Positions 25,594-35,534 of a stretch of DNA of 64,000 nucleotides are shown piece by piece. The stretch covers positions 6,426,501 to 6,490,500 of the forward strand of contig NZ_CP016809.1 in the NCBI RefSeq assembly GCF_002741055.1, given 5' to 3'. The DNA is from Paenibacillus ihbetae. Its GTDB lineage: Bacteria; Bacillota; Bacilli; Paenibacillales; Paenibacillaceae. The position numbers were made by a program, and so were the translations under genes. Under the pieces are notes generated by a model that worked only from the letters and a program-made list of their open reading frames with translations, searched no databases and was not told the origin of the DNA. The stretch's first letter is position 1; the number at the start of each line of letters is the position of its first letter.

Positions 25594-26445
25594 CTATGGA
25601 TTATCTAGCTTTAGAAAAGCTCGAAGAGCGCTGCTGACCGGGACGTTCCGGTGAAAAATAAAATGCACCACTAGCTCACGATAGGACTTTGGAAGCGTCA
25701 TGGCTTTCATGTTGCTCTCCTTGGAAATTGTTACGGCATTGGACCTCGGAAGGAGAGCTACGCCGAGTCCCGAAGCAACTCCTCCGATCACGGCTTCGAG
25801 CGAACCGAACTCCATGATACGAGGATGATGGACTCCGGCTTCTGCCAGCAGGCGCTCCACTCTGGACCGGTGTGTGCAGCCCGTCGATAAGATCAGCATT
25901 GGCTTGTGCAATTGCTCCTGCAGACTCTCGGCCTCAACTCCGGTGAGCAACACTAGTTCTTCATGATAGGAAGGAATCTGTTTCAGTTGAGGATGCGTTA
26001 CAGGGCCGTACACGAAAGCCCCGTCGAGTTCACGGTTCAGTACTTGCTGCATGAGTACGGCTGAATTGCCCGTGTTAAGAGACAGACTGACCTCAGGGTA
26101 TCGAGCATAATAATCGGCGAGGCGTTCCGGAAGATAAGCCGCAGCGGTCGATTCAATCGCTCCAATTCGCAGCTGTCCCCGCGGCTTATCCTCAGCCTGA
26201 ACGGATTTCTTAGCTTCATCCAGCAAATTTAAAATTTCACGCGCATATCCAAGCAGGATCTTGCCCGCTGGAGTCAATTCCATCCCTCGGTTGCTTCGGA
26301 TAAACAGTGTTGTTTGCAGACCTTCTTCCAACTGGCGGATCCGACCCGTGACGTTGGAGGGCACATACTGGAGACGCTGGGCAGCCCGGGTGATGCTGCC
26401 TTCCTCCGCTACTGTGCAAAATATCCGTAAATCTCCACTTTCCAT
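25594..26445 (-). CDS. LysR family transcriptional regulator
   Basis: A 283-residue LysR protein. The N-terminal HTH reads GSITRAAQRLQYVPSNVTGRIRQLE, and the C-terminal half is a periplasmic-binding-protein-like effector domain (GQLRIGAIESTAAAYLP). ATG 26445 follows AAGGTGAACCGA; the frame stays open upstream to 26511 without family similarity. It is divergent from the oxidoreductase gene at 26574 and probably regulates it, as LysR genes often control the divergent neighbour. Overall it resembles YtlI/CzcR-type regulators. Confidence 0.9.
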   Translation of the reverse strand: MESGDLRIFCTVAEEGSITRAAQRLQYVPSNVTGRIRQLEEGLQTTLFIRSNRGMELTPAGKILLGYAREILNLLDEAKKSVQAEDKPRGQLRIGAIESTAAAYLPERLADYYARYPEVSLSLNTGNSAVLMQQVLNRELDGAFVYGPVTHPQLKQIPSYHEELVLLTGVEAESLQEQLHKPMLILSTGCTHRSRVERLLAEAGVHHPRIMEFGSLEAVIGGVASGLGVALLPRSNAVTISKESNMKAMTLPKSYRELVVHFIFHRNVPVSSALRAFLKLDNP

Positions 26446-26573
26446 TCGGTTCACCTTCCAGGATTCATTTTTACTGAATGTCATATTCATTACTAACAAT
26501 TTTACATGCATCGGGGTGAATCTTACAATGAACCCAGGACGGCCAACAGGCTGGAGGAAAGAGAGGGGTTCAT

Positions 26574-27563
26574 ATGAAAGCAGTTATTCATCATGGCTCA
26601 AGCGGCCTGAACGGACTTCGGGTCCGTGATGTGGAAATGAAACAACCGGGGCTAGGTGAAGTTAGAGTCCGCTTGAAGGCGGCTGGTCTCAATCACCGCG
26701 ATTTATTTTTAATGGAGGGAAGGCAGGCAGCGGACAGGCCGCTCATTCTAGGTTCAGACGGGGCAGGGATCATTGATGAAGTGGGTGAGGGAGTTAGCGA
26801 TCTCACTATCGGCACCGAGGTTATCATCCATCCGACGATCGGCTGGGAGCGGACCCAAGAGGTCCCGGAGGTACCGGAGATTTTGGGAGGACCGATGGAC
26901 GGCACGTTTGCCGAGACGGCAGTGATCCCGGCGGGCAATGCCTTCAGAAAGCCATTATATCTGAGTTGGGAGGAAGCGGGAGTACTTCCTTTGTCGGCTC
27001 TGACAGCCTACCGTGCGCTGTTTACAAGGGCCCAAATCAAGGCAGGCGAGCATGTGCTCATTCCGGGCATAGGAGGCGGGGTTGCAACCTATGCTATGCT
27101 TATGGCCCAAGCTGCGGGGGCTGTCGTGAGTGTTACATCCCGCAGTGAAGCCAAGCTTGTTGAAGCTCGTAGGAATTCTTTACATAGGGCTTTTTCAAGC
27201 GACGGGGATTGGAACGAAGAGCTGGAAGGGGAGAAGGTGGACGTGATCCTGGATAGCATCGGTCCGGCTACCTTTTCCCAGTACTTAAAGGTGATTAAGC
27301 CCAATGGGCGGATTATCAGTTTCGGGGCCAGCTCCGGCGATACGGTAGAGGTGCCGCTTAGGGCTTTGTTTTTTCCTCAGCTGTCCTGGATCGGTACATC
27401 GATGGGGAGCAGGGAGGAGTTTGCTGAGATGCTTCAGTTCATGGACAAGCACAGGATTCGTCCGCTGATCGACCGTATGTACGCGATAGATGAGACACGA
27501 AGCGCGTTTCAGCGAATGATGGCGGGCGAGCAGTTTGGCAATATCGGTTTGCTCTTCGGATAA
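26574..27563 (+). CDS. Medium-chain dehydrogenase, quinone oxidoreductase/YogA-like
   Basis: A 329-residue MDR protein: N-terminal GroES-like domain ([30 protein letters not shown]) and C-terminal NAD(P) Rossmann domain ([24 protein letters not shown]). It lacks the cysteine cluster of the structural zinc lobe, so a zinc-independent reductase (YogA or QOR type) is likely. ATG 26574 follows GGAGGAAAGAGAGGGGTTC. The substrate, perhaps a quinone or enal, is unknown. Confidence 0.88.
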   Translation: MKAVIHHGSSGLNGLRVRDVEMKQPGLGEVRVRLKAAGLNHRDLFLMEGRQAADRPLILGSDGAGIIDEVGEGVSDLTIGTEVIIHPTIGWERTQEVPEVPEILGGPMDGTFAETAVIPAGNAFRKPLYLSWEEAGVLPLSALTAYRALFTRAQIKAGEHVLIPGIGGGVATYAMLMAQAAGAVVSVTSRSEAKLVEARRNSLHRAFSSDGDWNEELEGEKVDVILDSIGPATFSQYLKVIKPNGRIISFGASSGDTVEVPLRALFFPQLSWIGTSMGSREEFAEMLQFMDKHRIRPLIDRMYAIDETRSAFQRMMAGEQFGNIGLLFG

Positions 27564-27580
27564 ACTTCGTTAATGCACAA

Positions 27581-27615
27581 AAAACGGGCCGAAAATACAC
27601 GTTTCAGCCCGTTTT
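27581..27615. terminator. Bidirectional terminator
   Basis: AAAACGGGCCGAAA (27581-27594) and TTTCAGCCCGTTTT (27602-27615), with A/T tracts at both ends, serve the convergent oxidoreductase and ABC permease genes. Confidence 0.88.
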
Positions 27616-27649
27616 GTTCATAATCACTCTCAAAGCCTGAATGTCTCAG

Positions 27650-29263
27650 CTAAGCTCCTTCCACCATATCCCGTTTGCGATATCCCATATAGCCCATAAC
27701 CATCAAAGCAACACTGATCACCGAGATCGTAATAAAGGTTGCCGGATCAAACGGATCTACAGGCATCCGCGGAATCCAGCTTTGAACGGCTGTCTTTGCG
27801 AACCATTTCGGCAAATCCAAAATGCCGCCAAAGTAGTTTAATGCAAAAGAATAGCCAAGATACCCATATACCGCTTTCCCTAGTCTTGGGGCCCAGCCTA
27901 AAGCCAAAGCGGCAAGTCCCGTAAAGAATAACACGGAAGGGAAGAAGTTATAACCAGCCACGAAAAAATCCCGCATATTCATGGACGAGCGGTCACCCAT
28001 GGCAGAAATGGCCGTCCCGCCTAGACCGCTAGAAGCGAGCAAAATGCCAACGATTCCAGCGACGATGGCCAAAATGACACTCGTCCAATAGAGCTGAGCT
28101 CGCGTCACTTTGGTAGCATAAAGCTGACTTAAATGCAGCCGCGTTTCTTCCGAGAACAGTTTGTTCACGATCGCAATCGGCAAAATGGAAACCATTCCGA
28201 TCATGACCATCATAATGGTCCCGGTGAAGGATTCTTCGATGGAAACGCCGGATATCGTAAACATTTGACTCATGACTTCATTGCTTTCAAGGAAAGCCTG
28301 CATATCTCCATAAATCGAACCATAGGCCGCTCCCATGATAACGAAGGCAATCAACCAGCTGATCATTACGCCTTTATTCAGCTTGGCAAACAGACCGGGT
28401 ACGGACAGTAATGATTTTTTTGCCGACTCCCGCCCTTCACGCTCTGGCAAATAACCGGCCCCCATATCTCGGCCGTCTTCAAGGGCAAACGCGATGATCA
28501 CGGCAATGACGCTGAAGACTACGGCCAAAATGAGAGGGAACCAATTGTTATCCGTAAAAGGATAGGTCAGATATGTCCAACCCATAGGATTGATCATAGA
28601 AAAATCAACATTCGACACATCCGTTCCGGCACGGAAGATGTAAAGCAAGCCTACAATTCCGAGCGATGAACCGGTTGCCCCGGAGGAGGTCGGCATCAAT
28701 TGCGCCATAACCAAAGCGATCACGGCTCCCAGGATCCCGGCCATCCCGATGGATGCGCCAAACAAAAAGGATCCTTCGGCCGAAATCGTATCTACGCCAT
28801 AGCTGGTCATGACTCCACCAATCACAAGCGCCAATAGAATATTAATCATAACGACTTCGGCGATCACCGCAAGCGAATTGGCTTGACGACCAACTTGAAA
28901 AGAGCGTACGAGTTCAGTAAGCCCGAGATCTTCTTCTTTGCGAGTATGGCTTACCACATGCAAAGCAGCGATGATCATTGCAAACAAACCGCAGAATAAC
29001 AACATTTCGTGCGCATACATCGCACCTAATGTGTAATCCGCTCCCGTCTCAACCGGTGTCGGACCAACCATGGAAATCATGGCAGGATTTTGCAAGGTTT
29101 CATACATTCCCTGTGAACCTTGCCCTTTGCCGATTTCTACAAAAGCCGGGACAAATCCGGCAGAAAACAAGCCTAAGCCTAAAACCCAGATGATGATTTT
29201 TTTCCAATCACGTTTCAAATATTGGGCGAGTAGTATACGCGAACGCGCAAATTTTTCTTGCAT
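27650..29263 (-). CDS. ABC-2 type exporter permease
   Basis: A 537-residue protein with about twelve membrane segments in two six-helix halves, which resembles the polyketide-antibiotic (tetronasin-type) exporter permeases. The C-terminus ends YMGYRKRDMVEGA, as in that family. It pairs with the ATP-binding protein encoded 23 bp upstream. ATG 29263 follows CGGAGGAGACTAAA. Export of an antibiotic or lipid-like compound is inferred; the substrate is unknown. Confidence 0.85.
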   Translation of the reverse strand: MQEKFARSRILLAQYLKRDWKKIIIWVLGLGLFSAGFVPAFVEIGKGQGSQGMYETLQNPAMISMVGPTPVETGADYTLGAMYAHEMLLFCGLFAMIIAALHVVSHTRKEEDLGLTELVRSFQVGRQANSLAVIAEVVMINILLALVIGGVMTSYGVDTISAEGSFLFGASIGMAGILGAVIALVMAQLMPTSSGATGSSLGIVGLLYIFRAGTDVSNVDFSMINPMGWTYLTYPFTDNNWFPLILAVVFSVIAVIIAFALEDGRDMGAGYLPEREGRESAKKSLLSVPGLFAKLNKGVMISWLIAFVIMGAAYGSIYGDMQAFLESNEVMSQMFTISGVSIEESFTGTIMMVMIGMVSILPIAIVNKLFSEETRLHLSQLYATKVTRAQLYWTSVILAIVAGIVGILLASSGLGGTAISAMGDRSSMNMRDFFVAGYNFFPSVLFFTGLAALALGWAPRLGKAVYGYLGYSFALNYFGGILDLPKWFAKTAVQSWIPRMPVDPFDPATFITISVISVALMVMGYMGYRKRDMVEGA

Positions 29264-29286
29264 TTTAGTCTCCTCCGTTTCCGCTC

Positions 29287-30168
29287 TTAGACTTCATAAT
29301 GACGCATGAATAAGTCTTCCAGCGTAGGCGGCACGGATTCAAACTTCTTGACGCCCAATTTTGCCGCTTCGGACAAAATATCGTTGATAAACTCGTTATC
29401 CGCAGAGAATGTCGCTTGATTGCCGGATTGCTTGAAATCATGGACACCGTTCACGGATGCCATTTTAGCGACATTGCCTTGCGTTACCATAGTTACTGTA
29501 GAACGGGTTAAGTGACGAAGCTCATCCAATGTCCCGGTTTCAACCACTTTGCCTTGGCGAATGATAACCACTTTATCGGCCAGTCGTTCCACTTCGCTTA
29601 AAATATGGGAGGACAGTAAGATGGCTTTTCCTGCAAGCTTGATTTTTTCGACTTCATCCTGGAAGACGGCTTCCATCAAAGGATCAAGGCCGGAAGTCGG
29701 TTCATCGAAAATATACAGATCAGAGTCAACGGATAAAGCCGCGATCAAGCCGACCTTTTGCCGATTTCCTTTGGAATAGCCCTTGGCCTTCTTCTTAGGA
29801 TCCAATTCAAACCGTTTAATCAAATAGTCGCGTTTATTTTTGTCTCCACCGCCATGCAATTTCATAAATAAATCAATGATTTCGCCGCCTGTTAAGCTGC
29901 CCCAAAGCGCCACATCCCCAGGAACATAAGAAAGTCGTTTGTGAATCTCAAGGCTGTCCTTCCATACATCCTTGCCAAAGATCTTCGCATCCCCGGCATC
30001 CCGATGGATGATCCCGAGGAGTGTACGAATCGTTGTGGATTTCCCCGCCCCGTTCGGCCCGATAAAGCCGACAACTTCCCCGGCATCTACCGTAAATGAA
30101 ACGTCATGCAACGCCTTGAATTTCCCGAAGCTTTTTTGCAGGCCTTGCACTTTCACAATGTTTGTCAT
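29287..30168 (-). CDS. ABC transporter ATP-binding protein
   Basis: A 293-residue ATPase: Walker A GPNGAGKST near residue 37, a signature-like YSKGNRQKVGL, Walker B LYIFDEPTSGLDP and a switch histidine in LLSSHILSEVERL. The C-terminal extension is typical of CcmA/drug-exporter ATPases. It energises the permease downstream. ATG 30168 follows GAAGGAGTTTTAGTGCT. A TetR gene is divergent and shares a motif in the intergenic region. Confidence 0.93.
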   Translation of the reverse strand: MTNIVKVQGLQKSFGKFKALHDVSFTVDAGEVVGFIGPNGAGKSTTIRTLLGIIHRDAGDAKIFGKDVWKDSLEIHKRLSYVPGDVALWGSLTGGEIIDLFMKLHGGGDKNKRDYLIKRFELDPKKKAKGYSKGNRQKVGLIAALSVDSDLYIFDEPTSGLDPLMEAVFQDEVEKIKLAGKAILLSSHILSEVERLADKVVIIRQGKVVETGTLDELRHLTRSTVTMVTQGNVAKMASVNGVHDFKQSGNQATFSADNEFINDILSEAAKLGVKKFESVPPTLEDLFMRHYEV

Positions 30169-30244
30169 AGCACTAAAACTCCTTCATAACCAGTTTTAGT
30201 AACGTGCTTTCCAGTTTAATACAAAGCTTCAATCTCATAATTAG

Positions 30245-30275
30245 CGAACTATATTATTAATATTAGTTCGTATTT
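30245..30275 (-). promoter_or_regulatory. Predicted TetR operator before ABC exporter genes
   Basis: CGAACTA (30245-30251) and TAGTTCG (30264-30270) form an inverted repeat with a 12-bp spacer. TTAGTTCGTATTT (30263-30275) recurs inverted at 30426. The 322-bp divergent gap is otherwise AT-rich without ORFs. Confidence 0.5.
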
Positions 30276-30425
30276 ATATGATAATCGCCTTGTTTTAAAC
30301 CAAAGTTCATTTACAGTTTCAGTTATACACCCGAATTTCCGCATAGTCAATGCAAAAAAACATAAGTTTAGAACTCATATTTGTTTGATCATTCATAATT
30401 TCGCTATATAATAAATAGGAAGGGA

Positions 30426-30438
30426 AAATACGAACTAA
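30426..30438 (+). promoter_or_regulatory. Inverted copy of the TetR motif before tetR-type gene
   Basis: AAATACGAACTAA is the exact reverse complement of 30263-30275 and lies about 50 bp before the TetR start. This suggests the same regulator binds both promoters. Confidence 0.5.
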
Positions 30439-30490
30439 ATCTTCCTTAAAATTTTTTTTAGTCATAATCGTCAGAAAGCAGGAATAAGGA

Positions 30491-31087
30491 ATGAATGGTT
30501 TTGAAAAGAGGACACAAGCGAAGAAATATCAAGTTCTGGAGGCAACTTTTAACTTGATAAATACTGAAGTCGGCATCGAAAATGTAACGGTGGATGAGAT
30601 TGCTAGACATGCCAATGTCGGTAAAACGACAATCTTCAAGTATTTTGGGAGCAAAGAAAACCTGATCCATGAGGTGTTTAAGTATTTTATAACTCAAATG
30701 GGGGATGAGGCCCGAAAAATTATGGCCGAAAATAAACCGTTCGAAGAAACGATCATTGCCATGAGTCAGATGAAAATTCACTTTCTGGAGAAGATCAACA
30801 AGCAGTTTTATTTGGATTTAATGGATTATTTTACAAAGAAGGACGATGACGGATTATCATTGATGATGCAGGAGCACGTTAAGGAGAGCTACAGTCTCAT
30901 GTTGGATTTGTTTCACCGCGGTCGTAAAGAAGGGAAGGTCGATCTGAAATATTCGGATGAGTTTCTGCTGATTTATTTCCAGGCCCTGGTTGAAGGGATC
31001 TCCAGCCCGCATATCTACTCGAAGATAATGCCCTATACCGCCCAATGGACGGAATTGCTGATAAAAGGGGTTGCGCCAAGCAAATAA
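30491..31087 (+). CDS. TetR/AcrR family regulator
   Basis: A 198-residue TetR protein with HTH at about residues 25-60 (VTVDEIARHANVGKTTIFKYFGSKE). The C-terminal domain is of the common drug-sensing type. It is divergent from the ABC exporter genes and probably represses them and itself. ATG 30491 follows AGGAATAAGGA. Confidence 0.9.
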   Translation: MNGFEKRTQAKKYQVLEATFNLINTEVGIENVTVDEIARHANVGKTTIFKYFGSKENLIHEVFKYFITQMGDEARKIMAENKPFEETIIAMSQMKIHFLEKINKQFYLDLMDYFTKKDDDGLSLMMQEHVKESYSLMLDLFHRGRKEGKVDLKYSDEFLLIYFQALVEGISSPHIYSKIMPYTAQWTELLIKGVAPSK

Positions 31088-31156
31088 AGCAATCAGTGAA
31101 CGTTCGGATAGTATATAGCATAAGGTGAAGTTTAAAAAGTCAAGGGGATGATTACT

Positions 31157-32362
31157 GTGGAAGAAGTACGAACCAACTCAGATTCAGCAGAGGAAGCGGT
31201 GACCCAGTGGATCAGGAGTAATGCTTACGCTATCGCCACAATTGATCCCCAGGCTCCTTACACTGATTTAGAGCCCTTAGCCAATATCTTTCGCAACAGT
31301 ACTGTCATCGGGATTGGAGAGTCGACTCGCGGTGCCCGAAGCGCTCACCAGATATATCTCATTAAGGACCGACTTACGAGATTTCTTGTTGAATATCTAG
31401 GATTCCGTACGCTCTTTCTGGAAACGGACTGGACTGTAGGTATGCAGCTTAATGAGTACTTGCGTACAGGCAAGGGGGACCCAGAAGCTTTGCTTACTGC
31501 AGCTTGGGGCCCTTTACAGACAGAAGAGGTTCTCGATGCTCTATGTTGGATGCGCTCCTATAATGTACAGAACCCGGACGATACCATTCGAGTTTTTGGT
31601 GGGTACTTCGGTGCAGGGCATGTTCAGGTATTCGACGAAGTAGCTAACTATGTGCGTATAAATGCGCCGGAACAGCTGGATGAGCTAGAGACTCATTATT
31701 TGTTTCTTCGTCCCTCGGGTGAAATAGACAAGCATGTCGAGTGGTACTCCAGCCAGCTAAATAAACAGCCATTCATTGATCACGCACGACTGGCCTACCA
31801 GCTCATTGCCAAGCTCCCGAGAAATGACGGGCACGAATTGGCGCTTCAACACTCTCGTTTCATCTTAGGCTTCTATGAGTACGAGGGCTTTGAGAGCCTT
31901 GACCTCGATCATCGAATGGCAAATAACATGATTTGGTGGCAGGAGAACACAAGTGACAAAGTGGTTTATTGGGGAGGGATTGCACATACAGCCAAAGACA
32001 GTCTCCTCGCGACGGGGCGCAGTGCTGGAAGCTATCTGCATGAATACTTTGGATCGGGTTACACATCTCTGGGCGTAACCTTCCATCACGGATTGGGTGC
32101 AGACTACATTCCTGAACCGTCGGCAGAGTTTGCAGAAGCAGTCCTGGGAGAAGTCGATTTGGATTCTTACCTCCTGAATCTGAATGCTACTCAACCGGAC
32201 ACAGTCCGAGCATGGCTCAACACACCAACCAAAATACGGGTGATTGGTCCTTATTACGACCCGGAGAAAGATTCAACATTTCACATGGTTGGGCCTCTCG
32301 CCAAATGGTTTGATATCATCATTCATTTTCAGGAGATTACAGCAGCTCGCAACTTGTTTTGA
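31157..32362 (+). CDS. Erythromycin esterase-like protein with altered motif
   Basis: A 401-residue protein of the Ere/EreA-like superfamily. The E-x2-H motif region reads GIGESTRGA: E55 is kept but the histidine is arginine (R58). LDHRMANNMIWW and VVYWGGIAHTAKD correspond to other conserved blocks. Ere enzymes hydrolyse macrolide lactones; loss of the key histidine makes that activity doubtful. GTG 31157 is preferred because AAGGGG is nine bases upstream; ATG 31148 is adjacent to it. Confidence 0.8.
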   Translation: MEEVRTNSDSAEEAVTQWIRSNAYAIATIDPQAPYTDLEPLANIFRNSTVIGIGESTRGARSAHQIYLIKDRLTRFLVEYLGFRTLFLETDWTVGMQLNEYLRTGKGDPEALLTAAWGPLQTEEVLDALCWMRSYNVQNPDDTIRVFGGYFGAGHVQVFDEVANYVRINAPEQLDELETHYLFLRPSGEIDKHVEWYSSQLNKQPFIDHARLAYQLIAKLPRNDGHELALQHSRFILGFYEYEGFESLDLDHRMANNMIWWQENTSDKVVYWGGIAHTAKDSLLATGRSAGSYLHEYFGSGYTSLGVTFHHGLGADYIPEPSAEFAEAVLGEVDLDSYLLNLNATQPDTVRAWLNTPTKIRVIGPYYDPEKDSTFHMVGPLAKWFDIIIHFQEITAARNLF

Positions 32363-32380
32363 TGTAAGGCGGTGATTGGA

Positions 32381-33196
32381 ATGAGAATATTGATAGCTGG
32401 TTATGGTCTGGACCCTAATGGTTTCATAGTAAGCGATGTTAGCAAAGACAAAATTGATGATGTCTATATGACTTGCATCCACGAATCGATCGAGTGCCTT
32501 AAACAGGCATTTCATCAACAACTTCATAGTGTTTATCTGTATGGTAGTGTAGCGAGAGGAGAAGCGATTCCAATTAAATCCGATTTAGACCTTATCGCTA
32601 TGTTCAATACCCAATTGAGTTCAGATAAGTTAGCAGAATTAAACTTACTTGCTGGAGAACTATCTAAAAATTATCGTTCTTTAGTTCGTGATGTCGGTAT
32701 AGCTGTAGCGTATTATGATTATACGCTTGACCCTGCAAATTATTTCGAAAATGCCTTTCTTAAAGAGCTCTGTGTTTGTGTATATGGAGAGGATCTAGGA
32801 GAACGGTTTGGCCCTTATAAGCTTACAGCAGAGATACCAATCCGTTTTAATGGCGATATTGAACAGGTCCTTGAGCGGAAGTTAGCAAGGTTAACAACAG
32901 CGTCTGGAGAAGCTTATAAAACCATAACAAAAAGCTTCGCTCGTAAACTAATCCGAACATTCTATTCCATGGTGATGGTGCGTTCTCAGATATGGACGAC
33001 TCGACTTCACGAGCAAGCTGAAGTCTTTCTTCAGCACTTCCCAGAAAAGAAATCCATCATTCACACTCTGCTTAATTGGATTGATGGACCGCCAATGGAC
33101 CATAAGGCTGTTTATGAGTTGTTTAAGATGGAGGGGAAGTGGGCGAGCGCTAATTTTATGAGTGAAGCCAAAATGTCTTATAAAGCTAAGGGGTAG
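32381..33196 (+). CDS. Nucleotidyltransferase domain protein
   Basis: A 271-residue protein of the MNT/KNTase type. The catalytic pattern GSVARG (residues 55-60) and SDLDL (67-71, D68 and D70) is intact. The C-terminal half is helical. It could be an aminoglycoside-type adenylyltransferase, but the substrate is not clear. ATG 32381 is set by AAGGCGGTG. It starts 18 bp after the Ere-like gene, so both probably share a transcript. Confidence 0.8.
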   Translation: MRILIAGYGLDPNGFIVSDVSKDKIDDVYMTCIHESIECLKQAFHQQLHSVYLYGSVARGEAIPIKSDLDLIAMFNTQLSSDKLAELNLLAGELSKNYRSLVRDVGIAVAYYDYTLDPANYFENAFLKELCVCVYGEDLGERFGPYKLTAEIPIRFNGDIEQVLERKLARLTTASGEAYKTITKSFARKLIRTFYSMVMVRSQIWTTRLHEQAEVFLQHFPEKKSIIHTLLNWIDGPPMDHKAVYELFKMEGKWASANFMSEAKMSYKAKG

Positions 33197-33404
33197 ATGA
33201 TTGATTCAATACATCCTCCGATGGATTGACACTCCGGCCTTGTTCCCTTGGCGTCGTTACGCGTGAACACCACCGGAACAGCAAACGTCGATGATACTTT
33301 TCTTATCAATGCTCCCAAATCATTAGCCAAAGAGCAGGATATTAGGTGTTAAACTTTAGGCGAATCCATTCGTTTAATTAATCTACTTGCCTGCCAGGCA
33401 GAAT

Positions 33405-33442
33405 TTAAAAGGGCTGCCCTCCAGCTTGTAGTTAGGGCAGCC
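33405..33442 (-). terminator. Terminator of the VOC gene
   Basis: On the minus strand GGCTGCCCT (33442-33434) pairs with AGGGCAGCC (33420-33412), followed by CTTTTAAATT. Confidence 0.8.
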
Positions 33443-33454
33443 TGTGACAGTTTG

Positions 33455-33871
33455 TTATTGCGGTTTCACTGTGAAAATCTGAAACGTAATGCCGTACCGG
33501 TCGGTCACAACGCCATATGCAGGACTAAAATGAACTTCTCCAAGAGGGATATTCACTTGACCTCCTTGCTGCAGAGCTTGGAAGAAACGCTTTGATTGAT
33601 TTACATCTGGTGTTGTCAAGCAAATATTCACCTGATTTCCTTCCTTGTAGGGAAAATCCGCATCAATGTCAGCCGCAAAAAGCTCCGTGTCGCCGATTCG
33701 CAAAATAGAGTGAGCGAGTCGGGCTCTCTCCGTTTTGGACAGTTTTTCGCCGCCTGGCGATTCTCCGAGCGTCTGCTTAAACAGGATTGTCGCGCCTAAC
33801 GCTTCCTCATAGTATCGGATTGCCTCTTCAACCTTTCCGTCCAGCATAATAAAAGGGATCGCTTTCAACAT
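33455..33871 (-). CDS. VOC family protein, PhnB-like
   Basis: A 138-residue glyoxalase-fold protein: MLDGKVEEAIRYYEEALGA, then AHSILRIGDTELFAADI and YGVVTDRYGITFQIF. This is the PhnB/3-demethylubiquinone-methyltransferase-like VOC pattern. Function is unknown. ATG 33871 follows AAAGGAGACGGGTAACA. Monocistronic with its own terminator. Confidence 0.88.
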   Translation of the reverse strand: MLKAIPFIMLDGKVEEAIRYYEEALGATILFKQTLGESPGGEKLSKTERARLAHSILRIGDTELFAADIDADFPYKEGNQVNICLTTPDVNQSKRFFQALQQGGQVNIPLGEVHFSPAYGVVTDRYGITFQIFTVKPQ

Positions 33872-34145
33872 TGTTACCCGTCTCCTTTACATGTCTATTC
33901 GTAGCTCCACTCATGGATACATCTACATTAAGTCTCATAATAGTGACAGTACTTGTCATGATAATCCAATAACAAAATGGGACGGGTAATTTTTTTACTC
34001 ACGACTGTTGAAACCGTGAACTTTTATTACAGAACTCCATGGATGAAGAATTTTTCTTATCTACTAACAATATAAATCTAAAACAGTGTTCTGCACACGA
34101 ATTAAATAGGGACATGATACCGTCGAGTCGGTTAAGGAGGATCCT

Positions 34146-35303
34146 ATGAACATTGCGGGCATACAGGCTGATTGGAAAGTGGAAAAAATCGAATTCGCCA
34201 AGTTAACCGGAGAACGAGCCAGAAGCGCGGGGGCCAATGGCAGAATCGGCATTCATGGCAAAAGCTGCACAGTGGATATCGCCAGAATTACGATCGATGG
34301 ACAAACAGGTTACGGCAGCTCGATTCATATAACGCCGGAGTGGGCCGAAAACATAATTGGCCGCCGATTGCTTGACTTATTCGATGAGCGTGGCCGACTG
34401 CATGAAGCGTATCATTTACAATTGGAATATCCCGTGTTCGATTGGTTAGGGAAGCGGGAAGGTAAACCCGTGTACCAATTAGTATCCGGTGCCCACATGG
34501 TATCGGGAACTCCTGTGGTTGTCCCTTGTTACGATACCTCGCTTTACTTCGATGATTTGCATTTGCCCGATGAGCGGGCTGCAGTCGCATTGATGCAAGA
34601 AGAAGCCATGCAAGGTTATGCGAAGGGCCAACGTCATTTTAAGATTAAGGTTGGCCGAGGCGGACGCCATATGCCGCTCTGGGAAGGGACCAAACGAGAT
34701 ATCGCGATCGTACATGGGATATCGGAAGTGGCAGGTCCCGCAGGCAAGATCATGATCGATGCGAATAATGCATATAATTTGAACTTGACCAAAGAGGTTT
34801 TGGCAGCTTTGGCTGACGTGAATTTATACTGGGTGGAAGAAGCCTTTCATGAGGATGAAGCCTTGTACGAGGACCTGAAGGAATGGCTCCGCCAACGCGG
34901 ACAGAATGTGCTTATCGCCGATGGGGAAGGTCTTGCAGCACCTCATCTTGTTGAGTGGGCGATTCGCGGCCGTGTAGATGTGCTGCAGTACGATATCATT
35001 TGGCCCGGCTTCACGCATTGGATGGAATTAGGCGAGAAGCTGGATGCCCATGGCTTGCGGTCTGCGCCTCATTGTTACGGCAATGCCTACGGCATTTACG
35101 CGTCGGGACATTTGGCAGCAGCGGTACGTAACTTCGAATTTGTGGAATATGATGATATTACAATTGAGGGAATGGACGTATCTGGATATCGAATCGAAAA
35201 TGGCGAGATCCATATTCCGACCACACCGGGTTTCGGGATCGGCTTCGACGATGAACTTGTAACATACCTTGTAGGGCGATCCGGCTGGTCCAGATGCCGA
35301 TAA
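34146..35303 (+). CDS. Enolase superfamily, mandelate racemase/MLE-like enzyme
   Basis: A 385-residue protein with the capping domain and TIM barrel of the MR/MLE group. The second barrel strand has K166 and K168 (FKIKVG); metal ligands are D205 (MIDANN), E231 (WVEEAF) and D259 or E261 (ADGEG). A late SAPHCYGNAYG supplies a possible catalytic histidine. Acid-sugar dehydratase or racemase activity is plausible; the substrate is unknown. ATG 34146 follows TTAAGGAGGATCCT. No sugar-uptake genes are adjacent. Confidence 0.85.
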   Translation: MNIAGIQADWKVEKIEFAKLTGERARSAGANGRIGIHGKSCTVDIARITIDGQTGYGSSIHITPEWAENIIGRRLLDLFDERGRLHEAYHLQLEYPVFDWLGKREGKPVYQLVSGAHMVSGTPVVVPCYDTSLYFDDLHLPDERAAVALMQEEAMQGYAKGQRHFKIKVGRGGRHMPLWEGTKRDIAIVHGISEVAGPAGKIMIDANNAYNLNLTKEVLAALADVNLYWVEEAFHEDEALYEDLKEWLRQRGQNVLIADGEGLAAPHLVEWAIRGRVDVLQYDIIWPGFTHWMELGEKLDAHGLRSAPHCYGNAYGIYASGHLAAAVRNFEFVEYDDITIEGMDVSGYRIENGEIHIPTTPGFGIGFDDELVTYLVGRSGWSRCR

Positions 35304-35458
35304 TATATTGCGGATCGCGGCCACATCCCGAAGCGGAGGAGAAGGTACCTGCATGTTATTATACACGGAAGTAGCTAATTCGTCCTCGGCAGCGTCATCG
35401 CATAACGTCGACCAGTATACATGTTCCCGCTGCTAGCCGAGAAAGCAACGAAAAAAGA

Positions 35459-35515
35459 AACCTCTCCTTCGGTGAGATGGAAGTACAACCATCTATAGCT
35501 GGAGGAGAGGTTTTT
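35459..35515. terminator. Bidirectional terminator
   Basis: AACCTCTCCT (35459-35468) and AGGAGAGGTT (35503-35512) form a 10-bp stem, and an inner ATGG/CCAT pair adds structure. T-runs on both strands (35511-35515 plus, and the A-rich 35449-35460) end the enolase-type gene and the six-gene minus-strand cluster. Confidence 0.85.
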
Positions 35516-35534
35516 GCTGTATCCAATTGTCTCC

